From Dyadobacter sp. (GTDB lineage Bacteria > Bacteroidota > Bacteroidia > Cytophagales > Spirosomataceae), in contig NZ_JAGIAS010000001.1 of the NCBI RefSeq assembly GCF_017744695.1, positions 1,331,013 through 1,395,012 on the forward strand: 64,000 nucleotides of DNA, written 5' to 3'. A program made the translations under genes and the position numbers. Under the pieces are notes generated by a model. The model worked only from the letters and a program-made list of their open reading frames with translations. It made no database searches and was not told the DNA's origin. Positions 7,687-16,576 of this stretch are shown here, piece after piece. The number at the start of each line of letters is the position of its first letter. Positions within the stretch are counted from its first letter, which is position 1.

Positions 7687-9960
7687 ATGACTCACGTTCC
7701 ACAACTAATCATAGACCTGTCGCTCATTCTCACAATGGCCGGTATCATTACCGTAATCTTCAAGAAATTGAAGCAGCCAATCGTGCTGGGCTACATTTTG
7801 GCCGGGTTACTTGTCGGACCTAATTTCCACTTGTTTCCCACCATTACGGACATTAAAACGATCGAGATCTGGGCAGAAATCGGGGTGATCTTCCTGCTTT
7901 TCAACCTGGGTTTGGAGTTTAGTTTTAAAAAGCTGGTTAAGGTCGGCAATACGGCCGCCATTACGGGTCTCTTTGAGGTTTTTATGATGCTGGTAACCGG
8001 CTTTGTTACCGGCCAGCTGCTCGGTTGGAGCAAAACCGACAGCCTCTTTCTTGGCGGCATCATCGCCATTTCATCTACCACCATCATTTTCCGCGCATTC
8101 GACGAGTTGGGGCTGAAAACGCAAAAATTCACCCGGGTGGTAATGGGCATTCTCGTCATCGAGGACCTTACAGCCGTTTTACTGATGGTATTGCTTTCGA
8201 CATTGTCGCTAAGCCAACAGTTTGCCGGATTTGAACTGATCCAATCGAGCCTGAAACTCTTTTTCTTCCTCACAATCTGGTTCCTCGGCGGGATTTTCGT
8301 GTTCCCTACCCTGCTCAGGCGTTACCGGCATCTGATGAACGATGAAAGCGTGCTGATCACCTCGGTCGCATTGTGCTTCGGAATGGTATTTCTCGTTACC
8401 AAAGCGGGCTTTTCGGCGGCTCTGGGCGCATTTATCATGGGCTCTATCCTCGCCGAAACTACTCATGCGGAAAAAATCGAGCATTTGCTCAAACCGGTCA
8501 AAGACCTTTTCGGAGCCGTTTTCTTTATTTCAGTAGGAATGCTGATCAATCCGGGGCTATTGCTCGAATACGCGATACCGACGGCCATTCTCGTGCTCGT
8601 TGTAATGCTCGGTAAAACGACGTTTGTCACACTGGGGGCGGTTATTTCTGGCCAGCCATTGAAAAAATCGCTGCAATCGGGAATGAGCTTATCCCAAATC
8701 GGGGAGTTTTCGTTCATCATCGCCAACCTTGGCCTGTCGCTGAAAGTAACCAGCGGCTTTCTGTACCCGATCGCGGTCGGTGTTTCGGTGATTACCACAT
8801 TTGCCACGCCTTACATGATGAAGGCCTCCGAACCGCTATATGAATGGCTGAACAAGCATCTCCCTGAAAAATGGCGCCTCTACCTGAACCGGTACAGCAC
8901 AAGTACGGAAACCATAGCGCAAACCACGCAATGGAATGAAATTCTCAAATCCTATGCGCAGACGGTGATTTTGAACTCAGTCGTCGTGGTCGGCATCATC
9001 CTCGCGTCCTCCCGCCAGCTCGCACACCAGTTGCATGCGCGCCTGCCTGAGACGTTCCTGACCAACTCGGTGCTCTTTGCCATTACATTCCTGTTGATCT
9101 CGCCATTCCTCTGGGCGTTGGTTTTCAAAAGAGGTAATCGGAAAGCTTATTCTACGATTTGGCTCAGCCGGAAGTACAGCCGCGGACCGTTGTTAGTACT
9201 AGAACTTTCAAGGGTGGTCATAGCGATTCTGCTGATGGCCTTCCTGCTCAATTCGTTCTTCTCCACCAAGACTGCATTTATCGTAGCGGGAGGCATTATG
9301 GTACTCGGCTTCGCTATTTTTTACCAAAGACTTCAACAATTTTACCACAAAATCGAAGATCGTTTCCTGCAAAACCTCAATGCAAGGCAACTGGAAGGGA
9401 GCGGTAAATCGAAAAGAATTCTCCTGCCGTGGGACGCACACTTTGCATTCCTCGAAGTGAGCCCCGACTCGAATCTGATCGGCAAAAGCTTGCAGGAACT
9501 TAAAATCCGGGAAACATTCGGTATCAATGTCGTGCTGATCGAGCGGGGAAGCAAAACCATCCATTTACCAAGGCCCACAGAGGTTCTCTATCCATGTGAC
9601 CGCATTGAGGTCATCGGTACAGACGACCAGCTCGACGTTTTCAGGAGCCATATCGAGGTGAGTACGAACGGCGACGTGTATATGGCGCATGAGGATAACG
9701 TCGTACTGGAACGCGTCGAAGTGAAAACACAGTACAATATCCGCGGCAAAACGATCCGGGACAGCCAGATCCGCGAAATGACGCATGGTATGATCGTAGG
9801 TCTCGAAAGAAACGGCGAGCGCATTCTCAATCCGGACTCGTCGATGGTCATCGAAAACCAGGATGTGCTTTGGATCGCCGGCGACCGGGAGTTGATCAAG
9901 GAATTCATTGCCAACAAACCGGCCAACAACGAGGAGGAAGTGGAAGTAGCTACGCCTTGA
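7687..9960 (+). CDS. CPA2-type monovalent cation:proton antiporter with regulatory TrkA-C domains
   Basis: 757 residues from the ATG at 7687; an ATG at 7648 would add 13 residues. Residues 1-380 form a KefB/NapA-like exchanger with LGYILAGLLVGPN, LFNLGLEFSFKKL, ISSTTIIFRAFDELG and SLSQIGEFSFIIANLGL. About four further membrane segments follow, then a soluble part from about 580 with two TrkA-C-like repeats (LEVSPDSNLIGKSLQELKIR; VKTQYNIRGKTIRDSQIRE). No Rossmann TrkA-N domain with a GxGxxG loop is visible, so control by NAD(H) is unlikely. Probable role is K+ or Na+/H+ exchange in pH and osmotic control; ion specificity cannot be read. Confidence 0.93.
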   Translation: MTHVPQLIIDLSLILTMAGIITVIFKKLKQPIVLGYILAGLLVGPNFHLFPTITDIKTIEIWAEIGVIFLLFNLGLEFSFKKLVKVGNTAAITGLFEVFMMLVTGFVTGQLLGWSKTDSLFLGGIIAISSTTIIFRAFDELGLKTQKFTRVVMGILVIEDLTAVLLMVLLSTLSLSQQFAGFELIQSSLKLFFFLTIWFLGGIFVFPTLLRRYRHLMNDESVLITSVALCFGMVFLVTKAGFSAALGAFIMGSILAETTHAEKIEHLLKPVKDLFGAVFFISVGMLINPGLLLEYAIPTAILVLVVMLGKTTFVTLGAVISGQPLKKSLQSGMSLSQIGEFSFIIANLGLSLKVTSGFLYPIAVGVSVITTFATPYMMKASEPLYEWLNKHLPEKWRLYLNRYSTSTETIAQTTQWNEILKSYAQTVILNSVVVVGIILASSRQLAHQLHARLPETFLTNSVLFAITFLLISPFLWALVFKRGNRKAYSTIWLSRKYSRGPLLVLELSRVVIAILLMAFLLNSFFSTKTAFIVAGGIMVLGFAIFYQRLQQFYHKIEDRFLQNLNARQLEGSGKSKRILLPWDAHFAFLEVSPDSNLIGKSLQELKIRETFGINVVLIERGSKTIHLPRPTEVLYPCDRIEVIGTDDQLDVFRSHIEVSTNGDVYMAHEDNVVLERVEVKTQYNIRGKTIRDSQIREMTHGMIVGLERNGERILNPDSSMVIENQDVLWIAGDRELIKEFIANKPANNEEEVEVATP

Positions 9961-10846
9961 TCAACCCTTGGAGTCCTCCGGTATGTACCGCTACAATCGT
10001 CGTTCCGGCTCTAAAAAAGCCTTTTCGAATAAGGTCAAACAGACCAAAGAACATTTTCGCTGTATAAACTTGCTCCAACTGGATATCAAATTCAGCCCGG
10101 AAATCTTGCATAAAGGCCTGCAGTTCACTGTTCCATTTCGCATACCCGCCGAAATGATAGTCGGCGAGCAAAGTAAGATTACCGGGTTGTTTGCATTTAG
10201 CCAAAAGCCGAAAAATGTCTTCCTGGAGAAAATCCCCTCCTTTTAATACTGAAAAAGCAAGCACATTGGCTCCTGCAGAGAGAATTCCCGCCGCCGTGCC
10301 GCCAGTCCCGGCGGCCGTCGCGATGAAATCAGGTATCGAACCCAGCTGGCTTTCTATTTCAAATACCATTTCGGCCACGCCTTTCAATGCAAGCTCCGTG
10401 GTACCACCTTCGGGAATGAGGTAGGGGTTTCCAAAACGCCTGGCAACCTCTTGTAGATAGGCTTCCAAATGCCGTTGCCGGTATTCCTCGCGCGATACGA
10501 AATGCAATTGCATTCCGTGCTGCCGGCAAAACCGCAAGGTCTCATTCTCCTTTCCTTCCAGTTCTAATCCACGGACAATGCCGATCGTTTTCAAACCCAA
10601 TGCGTTCCCAGCGGCAGCTGTCGCATATAAATGGTTCGAGTATGCCCCTCCAAAGGTCAATACAGTCCCTTCCCCCCTCGCCTGCGCATCGAGTAAATTG
10701 TATTTCAACTTCCGCCATTTATTCCCCGAAACCGTTGGGTGAATAAGGTCATCGCGCTTGATGTAAAGCTGCACTTCGGCCTTCTCTATCTCCGCGTTGA
10801 CGAGTCGTTCCAGTGGCGTGGGCACCGACGGACTTAGTAAATCCAC
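9950..10846 (-). CDS. PLP-dependent ACC deaminase / D-cysteine desulfhydrase family
   Basis: 298 residues, fold-type II PLP enzyme, slightly shorter than typical 320-340. SGNKWRKLKYNL at about 41-52 carries the Schiff-base lysine; TFGGAYSNHLYATAAAGN follows, and TAAGTGGTAAGILS is the phosphate-binding loop. Members either open 1-aminocyclopropane-1-carboxylate or desulfurate D-cysteine; I cannot separate the two, though D-cysteine desulfhydrase is the commoner activity. Its 3' end overlaps the antiporter by 11 bases tail to tail. The start at 10846 is 37 bases from the divergent pseudouridine synthase gene. Confidence 0.9.
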   Translation of the reverse strand: MDLLSPSVPTPLERLVNAEIEKAEVQLYIKRDDLIHPTVSGNKWRKLKYNLLDAQARGEGTVLTFGGAYSNHLYATAAAGNALGLKTIGIVRGLELEGKENETLRFCRQHGMQLHFVSREEYRQRHLEAYLQEVARRFGNPYLIPEGGTTELALKGVAEMVFEIESQLGSIPDFIATAAGTGGTAAGILSAGANVLAFSVLKGGDFLQEDIFRLLAKCKQPGNLTLLADYHFGGYAKWNSELQAFMQDFRAEFDIQLEQVYTAKMFFGLFDLIRKGFFRAGTTIVAVHTGGLQGLIKA

Positions 10847-10855
10847 TTATTTTGA

Positions 10856-10863
10856 TAATTTTG
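10856..10863 (+). promoter_or_regulatory. Candidate -7 box of the RluA-family gene
   Basis: TAATTTTG, a full TAnnTTTG match, ends 20 bases before the ATG at 10884. It supports 10884 as start, since a start at 10797 would lie upstream of it. The -33 box is weak. Confidence 0.45.
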
Positions 10864-10883
10864 TTGATAGTAAATCAAAAAGA

Positions 10884-11915
10884 ATGTCCGTAGAACTAGT
10901 TGATATTGCCTCCGAAGAGGACGATTTATTCGAACATTACCGCATTGTCGCCGACAAGGGCCAAAGCCTCATGCGGCTCGATAAATTCCTGAATCTTCAC
11001 GTAGCCAACGCTTCCAGGACAAAAATACAAAACGGTATCGAAGCGGAAGCGGTAAAGGTAAACGGCCAGCCAACGAAAGCCAGTTATAAGGTCAAGCCGC
11101 TGGATATAATCACGCTTTCGCTCCCCGAGCCACCCCGTGACACCGAAATTGTACCGGAAAACATTCCGCTGAATATCGTGTACGAGGACGATGTGCTGAT
11201 GATTATCAACAAGCCGGCGGGCATGGTCGTCCACCCCGCTTATGGCAACTGGACAGGCACACTCATCAACGGATTGGTATATCATTTCCAGCAACTCCCA
11301 ACCGGCCGGAATGGAGAAGGCCGTCCGGGGCTTGTACACCGCATCGATAAGGACACTTCCGGCCTGCTGGTGATCGCTAAAACCGAATTTGCGATGACAT
11401 TTCTCGCCAGCCAGTTCGCCGATCATTCCATAGAACGTACCTATCACGCATTGATATGGGGCCAACCCAAAGTTGAAAAAGGCACTGTTACCGGCCACAT
11501 CGGGCGCAGCGTGCGCGACAGGCGTGTAATGGACGTGTACGTGGACGGCAGCCAGGGCAAGCGCGCAGTGACGCATTATGAGGTAATCAAACCGCTTCGC
11601 TACGTTTCGATGATCAAATGCAACCTCGAAACCGGCCGGACGCACCAGATCCGCGCGCACATGAAGCATATTGGCCACCCGATCTTCAATGACCCGATGT
11701 ATGGAGGCGATAAAATCCTCCGGGGCGTGTCGAGCGGCAGTTATAAGGCGATGGTCGAAAACGGTTTCAGCCTCATTCCCGGGCAGGCGCTACATGCCAA
11801 ATCGCTCGGCTTCATCCACCCTACCACCCGCCAGTGGATCCAATTCGACACCGAATTGCCCGAAAATTTCCAGGCGATTCTCGAAAAGTGGGAAAACTAT
11901 GTGAACTCTCAGTAG
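10884..11915 (+). CDS. RluA-family 23S rRNA pseudouridine synthase (RluD-like)
   Basis: 343 residues from the ATG at 10884. The in-frame ATG at 10797 would place 29 extra residues opposite the divergent deaminase gene and is rejected. An S4 RNA-binding domain spans about 25-85 (RLDKFLNLHVANASRTKIQN). The catalytic domain shows INKPAGMVVHP, then GLVHRIDKDTSGLLVIAKT with the active Asp in HRIDKDTSG, and ETGRTHQIRAHMKHIGHPI. RluD-type enzymes isomerise uridines in helix 69 of 23S rRNA; the exact target is an inference from the S4-plus-catalytic architecture. Confidence 0.93.
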   Translation: MSVELVDIASEEDDLFEHYRIVADKGQSLMRLDKFLNLHVANASRTKIQNGIEAEAVKVNGQPTKASYKVKPLDIITLSLPEPPRDTEIVPENIPLNIVYEDDVLMIINKPAGMVVHPAYGNWTGTLINGLVYHFQQLPTGRNGEGRPGLVHRIDKDTSGLLVIAKTEFAMTFLASQFADHSIERTYHALIWGQPKVEKGTVTGHIGRSVRDRRVMDVYVDGSQGKRAVTHYEVIKPLRYVSMIKCNLETGRTHQIRAHMKHIGHPIFNDPMYGGDKILRGVSSGSYKAMVENGFSLIPGQALHAKSLGFIHPTTRQWIQFDTELPENFQAILEKWENYVNSQ

Positions 11916-11965
11916 GAAATAGTATATTCTGAATTCTTAACCTTTCTAATCAATAAACCACTAAC

Positions 11966-12409
11966 ATGAATATTTCGACCAGGCAGGGAACAGCAGAGGA
12001 TATACCCGCAATTTTTGAATTGGTGAAGGAGCTTGCGATCTACGAACGGGCTTTGAACCAGGTAACCAATAATGTCGACAAAATGACCCGCGATTACAAC
12101 GAAAAGCTTTTCGACTTTTTCGTCGCCGAAGTGGATTCAAAGATCATCGGGCTTTGTCTTTACTACTATCGTTACTCCACCTGGAAGGGAAAGCGGCTTT
12201 ACATGGAGGATATCATCGTCACCGAATCCATGCGGGGTAATGGGATTGGCAAAATCCTTTTCGATGCCACGGTTGTCGCTGCAAAGAATGTTGGCTGTAC
12301 GGGGATGATGTGGCAGGTACTCGACTGGAATACGTCGGCGGTTAACTTCTACCGCAAGTACGGCACCAATTTCGATAATGAATGGATCAACTGTAACCTG
12401 GACTTTTAA
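11966..12409 (+). CDS. GNAT N-acetyltransferase (diamine acetyltransferase-like)
   Basis: 147 residues, a single GNAT domain. The order matches spermidine/diamine acetyltransferases: AIFELVKELAIYERA near the start, YYYRYSTWKGKRLYMEDIIV in the middle, the acetyl-CoA loop MRGNGIGKILFDATV, and VLDWNTSAVNFYRKYG near the end. The substrate (polyamine or thialysine) is inferred from family resemblance only. It sits 50 bases after the pseudouridine synthase gene and ends at a bidirectional terminator shared with trmD. Confidence 0.9.
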   Translation: MNISTRQGTAEDIPAIFELVKELAIYERALNQVTNNVDKMTRDYNEKLFDFFVAEVDSKIIGLCLYYYRYSTWKGKRLYMEDIIVTESMRGNGIGKILFDATVVAAKNVGCTGMMWQVLDWNTSAVNFYRKYGTNFDNEWINCNLDF

Positions 12410-12429
12410 AAGATTACAGCCTCAAAATA

Positions 12430-12466
12430 AAGGCCGGGCCGTTGTCATTGCAACAGGTCCGGCCTT
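12430..12466. terminator. Bidirectional terminator shared by the GNAT gene and trmD
   Basis: An AAGGCCGG arm pairs with CCGGCCTT, with an inner GTTG/CAAC, and both flanks are A/T-rich in the right sense for each strand. The right arm and loop lie inside trmD: they encode its last residues (RRPDLLQ) and stop codon. Confidence 0.8.
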
Positions 12467-13119
12467 CTTTCTTTCGTCCTTTTGAGCGATTGCTCGTAAC
12501 GCCACTCCTCAATCTTCGCTTCATGGCCCGACATCAGGATTTCGGGCACTTTATGGCCTTCAAAATCGGCCGGGCGCGAATATACGGGAGGGGCTAACAA
12601 ATTGTCCTGAAATGAATCGGTTAACGCGGAGGTTTCATCATTCAAAACGCCTGGAATAAGGCGAATAATCGCGTCGGCAAGTACTGCCGCGGCAAGTTCC
12701 CCTCCCGACAATACGTAATCGCCAATGCTGATTTCCTTCGTCACAAACAAATCCCGCACACGCTGGTCGACGCCCTTGTAATGCCCGCAAAGCATCATCA
12801 GGTTGCCTTTCAGCGAAAGCTGGTTCACCATTGGCTGACGCATCTGCTCGCCGTCGGGTGTGAGGTAAATGATCTCGTCATACGCCCGCTCTGCCTGCAA
12901 TGCACGTATGCAGCGCGCGATCGGCTCGATCTGCAACACCATTCCCGCACCACCTCCGAATGCGTAATCATCGATTGTGCGGTGCTTGTTCGTGGAATAG
13001 TCACGAATGTCATGGATTACCACTTCCACATGATTTGCCTGCTGCGCCCGCTTCAATATCGAATGCGCGAAAAAGCTATCGAGCAGACTGGGAACACAGC
13101 TTAGTATATCAATCCGCAT
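12445..13119 (-). CDS. trmD: tRNA (guanine-N1-)-methyltransferase TrmD
   Basis: 224 residues from the second of two adjacent ATGs (13122 and 13119). SPOUT-class enzyme that methylates G37 of tRNA with SAM and prevents +1 frameshifting. The deep trefoil knot is seen as [19 protein letters not shown] and [20 protein letters not shown], followed by [25 protein letters not shown] is the usual N-domain loop, and [11 protein letters not shown] the C-terminal motif. The start overlaps the rimM stop, so the two are translationally coupled in the rpsP-rimM-trmD operon. The 3' end is built into a terminator. rplS, the usual fourth gene, is absent here. Confidence 0.97.
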   Translation of the reverse strand: MRIDILSCVPSLLDSFFAHSILKRAQQANHVEVVIHDIRDYSTNKHRTIDDYAFGGGAGMVLQIEPIARCIRALQAERAYDEIIYLTPDGEQMRQPMVNQLSLKGNLMMLCGHYKGVDQRVRDLFVTKEISIGDYVLSGGELAAAVLADAIIRLIPGVLNDETSALTDSFQDNLLAPPVYSRPADFEGHKVPEILMSGHEAKIEEWRYEQSLKRTKERRPDLLQ

Positions 13120-13669
13120 CATCGGGAATACTTTCTGATGAATTGTCGAGATAAACTTCCAACAAACCTTCCGGCAGGTTTACCAGCAGCGATTTGGCGT
13201 CCTTATCCGCCTTGATCACAATATCATTGGCAGTAGGGATCAATACCTCCGAGCCCTGGTAATCCATCGCGATCAGATCCTGGCCATTCAGTGAATATAC
13301 TTCGCGTACAACACCCAGTTCGCCCTTCGTTTCATCCACTACTTTAAATCCTTTGATCTCGTGGTAGTAGAATTCGTCGTCATCAAGCTCCTGTAATTCT
13401 TCCAAAGGCAGGTAAAGCGAGCTTCCTACGAGCGCCTGTGCTTTCACGATCGTGTCCACATCTTCGAAAGTCACGATCGCATTGCTCTGCTTCTGCAAAT
13501 TGATGTCTTCGATGAAGTAAGGCACCAGTTCTCCCTTGATCTCGACGTAAACCGTTTCGAGGTCTTCATAATCATCCGGATAATCCACATCCAGATAGAT
13601 TACCACATTGCCTGCGGTGCCGTGTGTCCGCACGATATAGCCCAATAAATAACAGTTGTCCTGCGTCAT
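13109..13669 (-). CDS. rimM: Ribosome maturation factor RimM
   Basis: 186 residues from the ATG at 13669. An earlier ATG at 13744 would add 25 residues and run up to the rpsP stop, while [20 protein letters not shown] is the conserved family start. The N-terminal RimM barrel covers 1-85, and the PRC-barrel follows with [21 protein letters not shown] in two adjoining parts and [18 protein letters not shown]. RimM binds S19 and helps 30S head maturation. It sits 90 bases after rpsP and overlaps trmD by about 11 bases. Confidence 0.95.
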   Translation of the reverse strand: MTQDNCYLLGYIVRTHGTAGNVVIYLDVDYPDDYEDLETVYVEIKGELVPYFIEDINLQKQSNAIVTFEDVDTIVKAQALVGSSLYLPLEELQELDDDEFYYHEIKGFKVVDETKGELGVVREVYSLNGQDLIAMDYQGSEVLIPTANDIVIKADKDAKSLLVNLPEGLLEVYLDNSSESIPDDAD

Positions 13670-13759
13670 TTGCGGGATTTCAAATTTTGGTTCTGTATAA
13701 AACAATATGAGTCTGTGCGGAATACCGACAGACCCATAGCGCAATGTATGTACATTAAA

Positions 13760-14341
13760 TTATTCTGCTGACTCTTCTGCCGGAGCATCGGCTCCCGGAG
13801 CATCGGCTTCTGCTGCATCAGTTGTATCCGCCGCATCACCAGCTTCATCAGCCACTTCCTCAGTTGCAACTTCTTCCACAGGAGGAGCGTTTTTCTTAGC
13901 GATAGCCTCAGCGCGAGCTTCGTTAACTTTACGTTCAGCGTCAAGTTTCGCTTTCTTGTCAGCCTCTTTCTGCTGTGCCAAAGTATCGGCAGCAGTAGTT
14001 TTACGGTCTGTTTTAGATCCTTTCCACTCTTCGAAACGAGCATCAGCAACTTCCTGCGTGATAGCGCCTTTCAAAACACCTACTTGAAGGTGCTTGCGAA
14101 GCAATACGCCCTCGTGTTGCAAAATTGAACGAGCTGTATCAGTTGGTTGAGCTCCTTTCAAAAGCCAGTCAACTGCTTTGTCTGATTCCAAAACGATGGA
14201 AGCAGGGTTGGTACCTGGGTTATAAAGACCCAATTTTTCGATGAAGCGACCATCACGTGGTGCTCTGGCATCTGCGACTACGATATCATAGATCGCTTTC
14301 TTTTTGCGTCCCCGACGCGCTAATCTGATTTTAACTGCCAT
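13760..14341 (-). CDS. rpsP: 30S ribosomal protein S16 with long acidic C-terminal tail
   Basis: 193 residues; S16 in most bacteria is 80-90. The core is residues 1-85 (MAVKIRLARRGRKKKAIYDI, RFIEKLGLYNPGTNP, WLLKGAQPTDTARSIL). From about 110 a Lys/Glu-rich probable helix (QQKEADKKAKLDAERK) runs into an Ala/Asp/Glu-rich tail that includes the near-repeat ADAPGADAPAEE. Such extensions are typical of Bacteroidetes S16. It leads the rpsP-rimM-trmD operon; TACCTTTG at 14390-14397 is the likely -7 box. Confidence 0.96.
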   Translation of the reverse strand: MAVKIRLARRGRKKKAIYDIVVADARAPRDGRFIEKLGLYNPGTNPASIVLESDKAVDWLLKGAQPTDTARSILQHEGVLLRKHLQVGVLKGAITQEVADARFEEWKGSKTDRKTTAADTLAQQKEADKKAKLDAERKVNEARAEAIAKKNAPPVEEVATEEVADEAGDAADTTDAAEADAPGADAPAEESAE

Positions 14342-14389
14342 TTGTGAATTTGTTATGGTTGGGAACTCGTCCCGTAATTAAACAGGGTG

Positions 14390-14397
14390 CAAAGGTA
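14390..14397 (-). promoter_or_regulatory. Candidate -7 box of rpsP-rimM-trmD
   Basis: The minus strand reads TACCTTTG, a full TAnnTTTG match, 48 bases before the rpsP ATG. A -33 TTTG is not found at the usual spacing. Confidence 0.5.
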
Positions 14398-14433
14398 CGT
14401 AAAACTTTCCTGTTTTTTGATATGGGCAAATAA

Positions 14434-14463
14434 AAAAGGGAGACAATTTCTCGTCTCCCTTTT
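14434..14463 (-). terminator. Rho-independent terminator after the ompA-family gene
   Basis: AAAAGGGAGAC pairs with GTCTCCCTTTT around an 8-base loop. Read on the minus strand it ends in a run of T, so it stops transcription of the OmpA gene before the rpsP promoter. Confidence 0.88.
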
Positions 14464-14483
14464 CAGTGTATTTCCCAAAACTA

Positions 14484-15995
14484 CTAGCGGCGGAAACCAG
14501 CCGGGTAAGTAGAGCGGATTGTATTGTTAGGCAGGATCTTGATCTCAACACGACGGTTAGACTGCAAACCTTCCACAGTTGTATTTTCTGCGATTGGGCG
14601 ATATTCACCGTAGTACTCAGTGATGATACGGCTAGGATCTGTCAAACCTGCACGAACCAGGAAGCGTTTCGCTGCATCCACACGACGACGTGACAGAGAT
14701 ACGTTGTAGCTGTCCGAAGCACGGGCATCGGTGTGACCTACGAGTACAATGCGGCAGTTGGTACGCATGTTCAGGAGCTCAACCACTTTGCTAAGGGTTT
14801 CTTTCGAAGCATTGCGGATAATCGCTTTATCAGTATCGAATTCGATGTTGCTGAACAACGCTTCGCATTCGTCTTTCGGCAGGTTGTTTTTGATAGCGTC
14901 GCGGATAATTTTGTCGATATCCAACGCTACACCACCACCTGATACAATGCTACCCGCAGGAGTATTCGCTTCTTTGTCGAACAGGTCGGCTACACCGTCA
15001 CCGTCGGAGTCAGTATAAAGACGTGGATCAACCGGCTTCGGCATATTCGCTTTTGCAATTGAATCCGCATCGTTCATCGTCGGGTTATAAGGTACCGGGA
15101 TCAGCTGCTGAGGGTTAGCCCAGCGCAGGTGGTAACGTCCGGCAGCCGGATCGTATTTTCCGTCTTTTGCTCTTACCGCGTTTTTACCGAGCTTATAAGT
15201 CAGTGCGAGCGACAACATTCCGTAAGCATCGTTTTTAGAGTCACCTTTCGCGAAGGTCCAGATGCCTTGTTGTGAATCGTAGTCGCTCAATCCGCCGACG
15301 GTCGCATCCAGTTTTTCTGTGTTCACGAAATTATGCGTGTAATCCAAACCGAGGTCAAACCGCGAACTCAATTCATAATGCACTGTAAAACCAACAGGTA
15401 CTACCCACTCACGAGTGTACGTAGATCCATTACGCTCCCATTTACCAGCCGTTTTGGAACTGGCGTCGGTGTTGGTAGAAAAATGCTTCTCAGGCCCCCC
15501 TTTGGTGACGTTGGTATAGTCAACATCCGTGTGGTAGTAGATAATGCCTCCCCCGAGATGAGCATCTACTTTCCAGCGGCGAAGCTTGTTATAGCCGAGC
15601 AGTAGGCGGTTCACATTCAGTGTTCCATCCAATGTCAACTGAACAAATGAAGGGCTGTTGAAAGTCGCGCTGTAAGTATCACCGCTCAAAGAGCTCTGGT
15701 GATTGTCTTTGGCTCCCTGGAGACGACCGTTATAGCCAGTCAGCTGGATACCGAACAGTGGTGTAAGTTGCTTGTTCAATGAAAGCCCCCATGCACCTGT
15801 CAATTCTTCCCGGTCTCCACGCTTGAAGCCATTGTACTGGGTCAAATCTCCGAAGAATTTTGTAATCCCTCCGTAACCTGTGATCGACCAAGTGTTCATT
15901 TTGTTAGGTCCTTCATAGGTGCGGTTTTGAGCTTCCGTATTGTAGCTCAGGAGGGTAGAACAAAGTAAAGCAACGTAAAGATTCTTTTTCTTCAT
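14484..15995 (-). CDS. OmpA-family outer-membrane/peptidoglycan-binding protein
   Basis: 503 residues from the ATG at 15995 (MKKKNLYVALLCSTLLSYN, a signal peptide ending near TEAQ); an ATG at 16004 adds three residues. Residues about 30-290 look like an outer-membrane beta-barrel with alternating aromatic strands. A calcium-type DSDGDGVADLFD linker lies near 330, and the OmpA C-terminal domain spans about 375-490: FDTDKAIIRNASKE, VLVGHTDARASDSYNVSLS, RRRVDAAKRFLV and LQSNRRVEIKIL. It should anchor the outer membrane to peptidoglycan. It is monocistronic, with a promoter at 16023 and a terminator at 14434. Confidence 0.94.
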   Translation of the reverse strand: MKKKNLYVALLCSTLLSYNTEAQNRTYEGPNKMNTWSITGYGGITKFFGDLTQYNGFKRGDREELTGAWGLSLNKQLTPLFGIQLTGYNGRLQGAKDNHQSSLSGDTYSATFNSPSFVQLTLDGTLNVNRLLLGYNKLRRWKVDAHLGGGIIYYHTDVDYTNVTKGGPEKHFSTNTDASSKTAGKWERNGSTYTREWVVPVGFTVHYELSSRFDLGLDYTHNFVNTEKLDATVGGLSDYDSQQGIWTFAKGDSKNDAYGMLSLALTYKLGKNAVRAKDGKYDPAAGRYHLRWANPQQLIPVPYNPTMNDADSIAKANMPKPVDPRLYTDSDGDGVADLFDKEANTPAGSIVSGGGVALDIDKIIRDAIKNNLPKDECEALFSNIEFDTDKAIIRNASKETLSKVVELLNMRTNCRIVLVGHTDARASDSYNVSLSRRRVDAAKRFLVRAGLTDPSRIITEYYGEYRPIAENTTVEGLQSNRRVEIKILPNNTIRSTYPAGFRR

Positions 15996-16022
15996 GGGAA
16001 ACACGCGTTATGTGATTCAATT

Positions 16023-16030
16023 CAAATATA
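16023..16030 (-). promoter_or_regulatory. Candidate -7 box of the ompA-family gene
   Basis: The minus strand reads TATATTTG, a full TAnnTTTG match, 28 bases before the ATG at 15995. A TTTG lies only 16 bases further upstream, shorter than the usual 19. It lies just past the 3' end of the RNase P RNA. Confidence 0.5.
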
Positions 16031-16054
16031 GCATTATAAATAAATTCAAAAATC

Positions 16055-16476
16055 AGAAAAAAGGCCAAAGCCTGTAAGCCGGATTCTGTGACTTCGATCA
16101 GGAAAACCTGATCTCCGTTCCTGCCATTTATCCAGGATTCCGGTCACCCGGAACCTCTAACGATCTACCCGTATCGGCGCCCCGGAGAGCAGGGACGAGT
16201 AGCCCCATTAACCGACACCTATTTGATCTTTCAGCCCGTAAGGTTTACCATGCATTCCCTGTCACCAGGAAACCGGTGGGCTCTTACTCCACCTTTTCAC
16301 CCTTACCGAGGCATACAAAAAATATGCCAGGGCGGTATCTTCTCTGTGGCACTTGCTGTCAGCGCACCGTCACCAGTACACTGCCTTCCCGTTAGGAAGT
16401 ACGGCACTCTGTGCTGCCCGGACTTTCCTCCCCGGTTAAAAAACCGCAGCGGCAGGACAGCTTAGACCTTTCCTCT
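16055..16476 (-). ncRNA. rnpB: RNase P RNA (bacterial class A)
   Basis: About 422 nt, transcribed leftward. The universal 5' core GAGGAAAGTCCGGGC lies at about 16423-16437 and the 3' core ACAGAATCCGGCTTACAGGC (read as the complement, with one change) at about 16069-16089. The P1 helix can be drawn exactly: AGAGGAAAGGTC (16476-16465) pairs with GGCCTTTTTTCT (16066-16055) over 12 base pairs with a few G-U pairs, which sets both ends. This is the catalytic RNA that removes tRNA 5' leaders. A short open frame at 16223-16465 on the other strand is chance. Confidence 0.96.
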
Positions 16477-16576
16477 GACCACAAAGCTAAGAAATACTTT
16501 CTTTCGATCAGCAGTCAATATACCATAAAAAGTAAAAAATTATGGCACTTACGCTGAATATTGTACAAATTTTTGA

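Noticed and set aside
10797-10883. Longer start for the RluA-family gene
   Set aside because: The extra 29 codons overlap the divergent deaminase gene, lie upstream of the -7 box at 10856, and show no domain.
16223-16465. 80-codon plus-strand protein gene
   Set aside because: It lies wholly within the RNase P RNA gene, whose conserved core and P1 helix account for the sequence.
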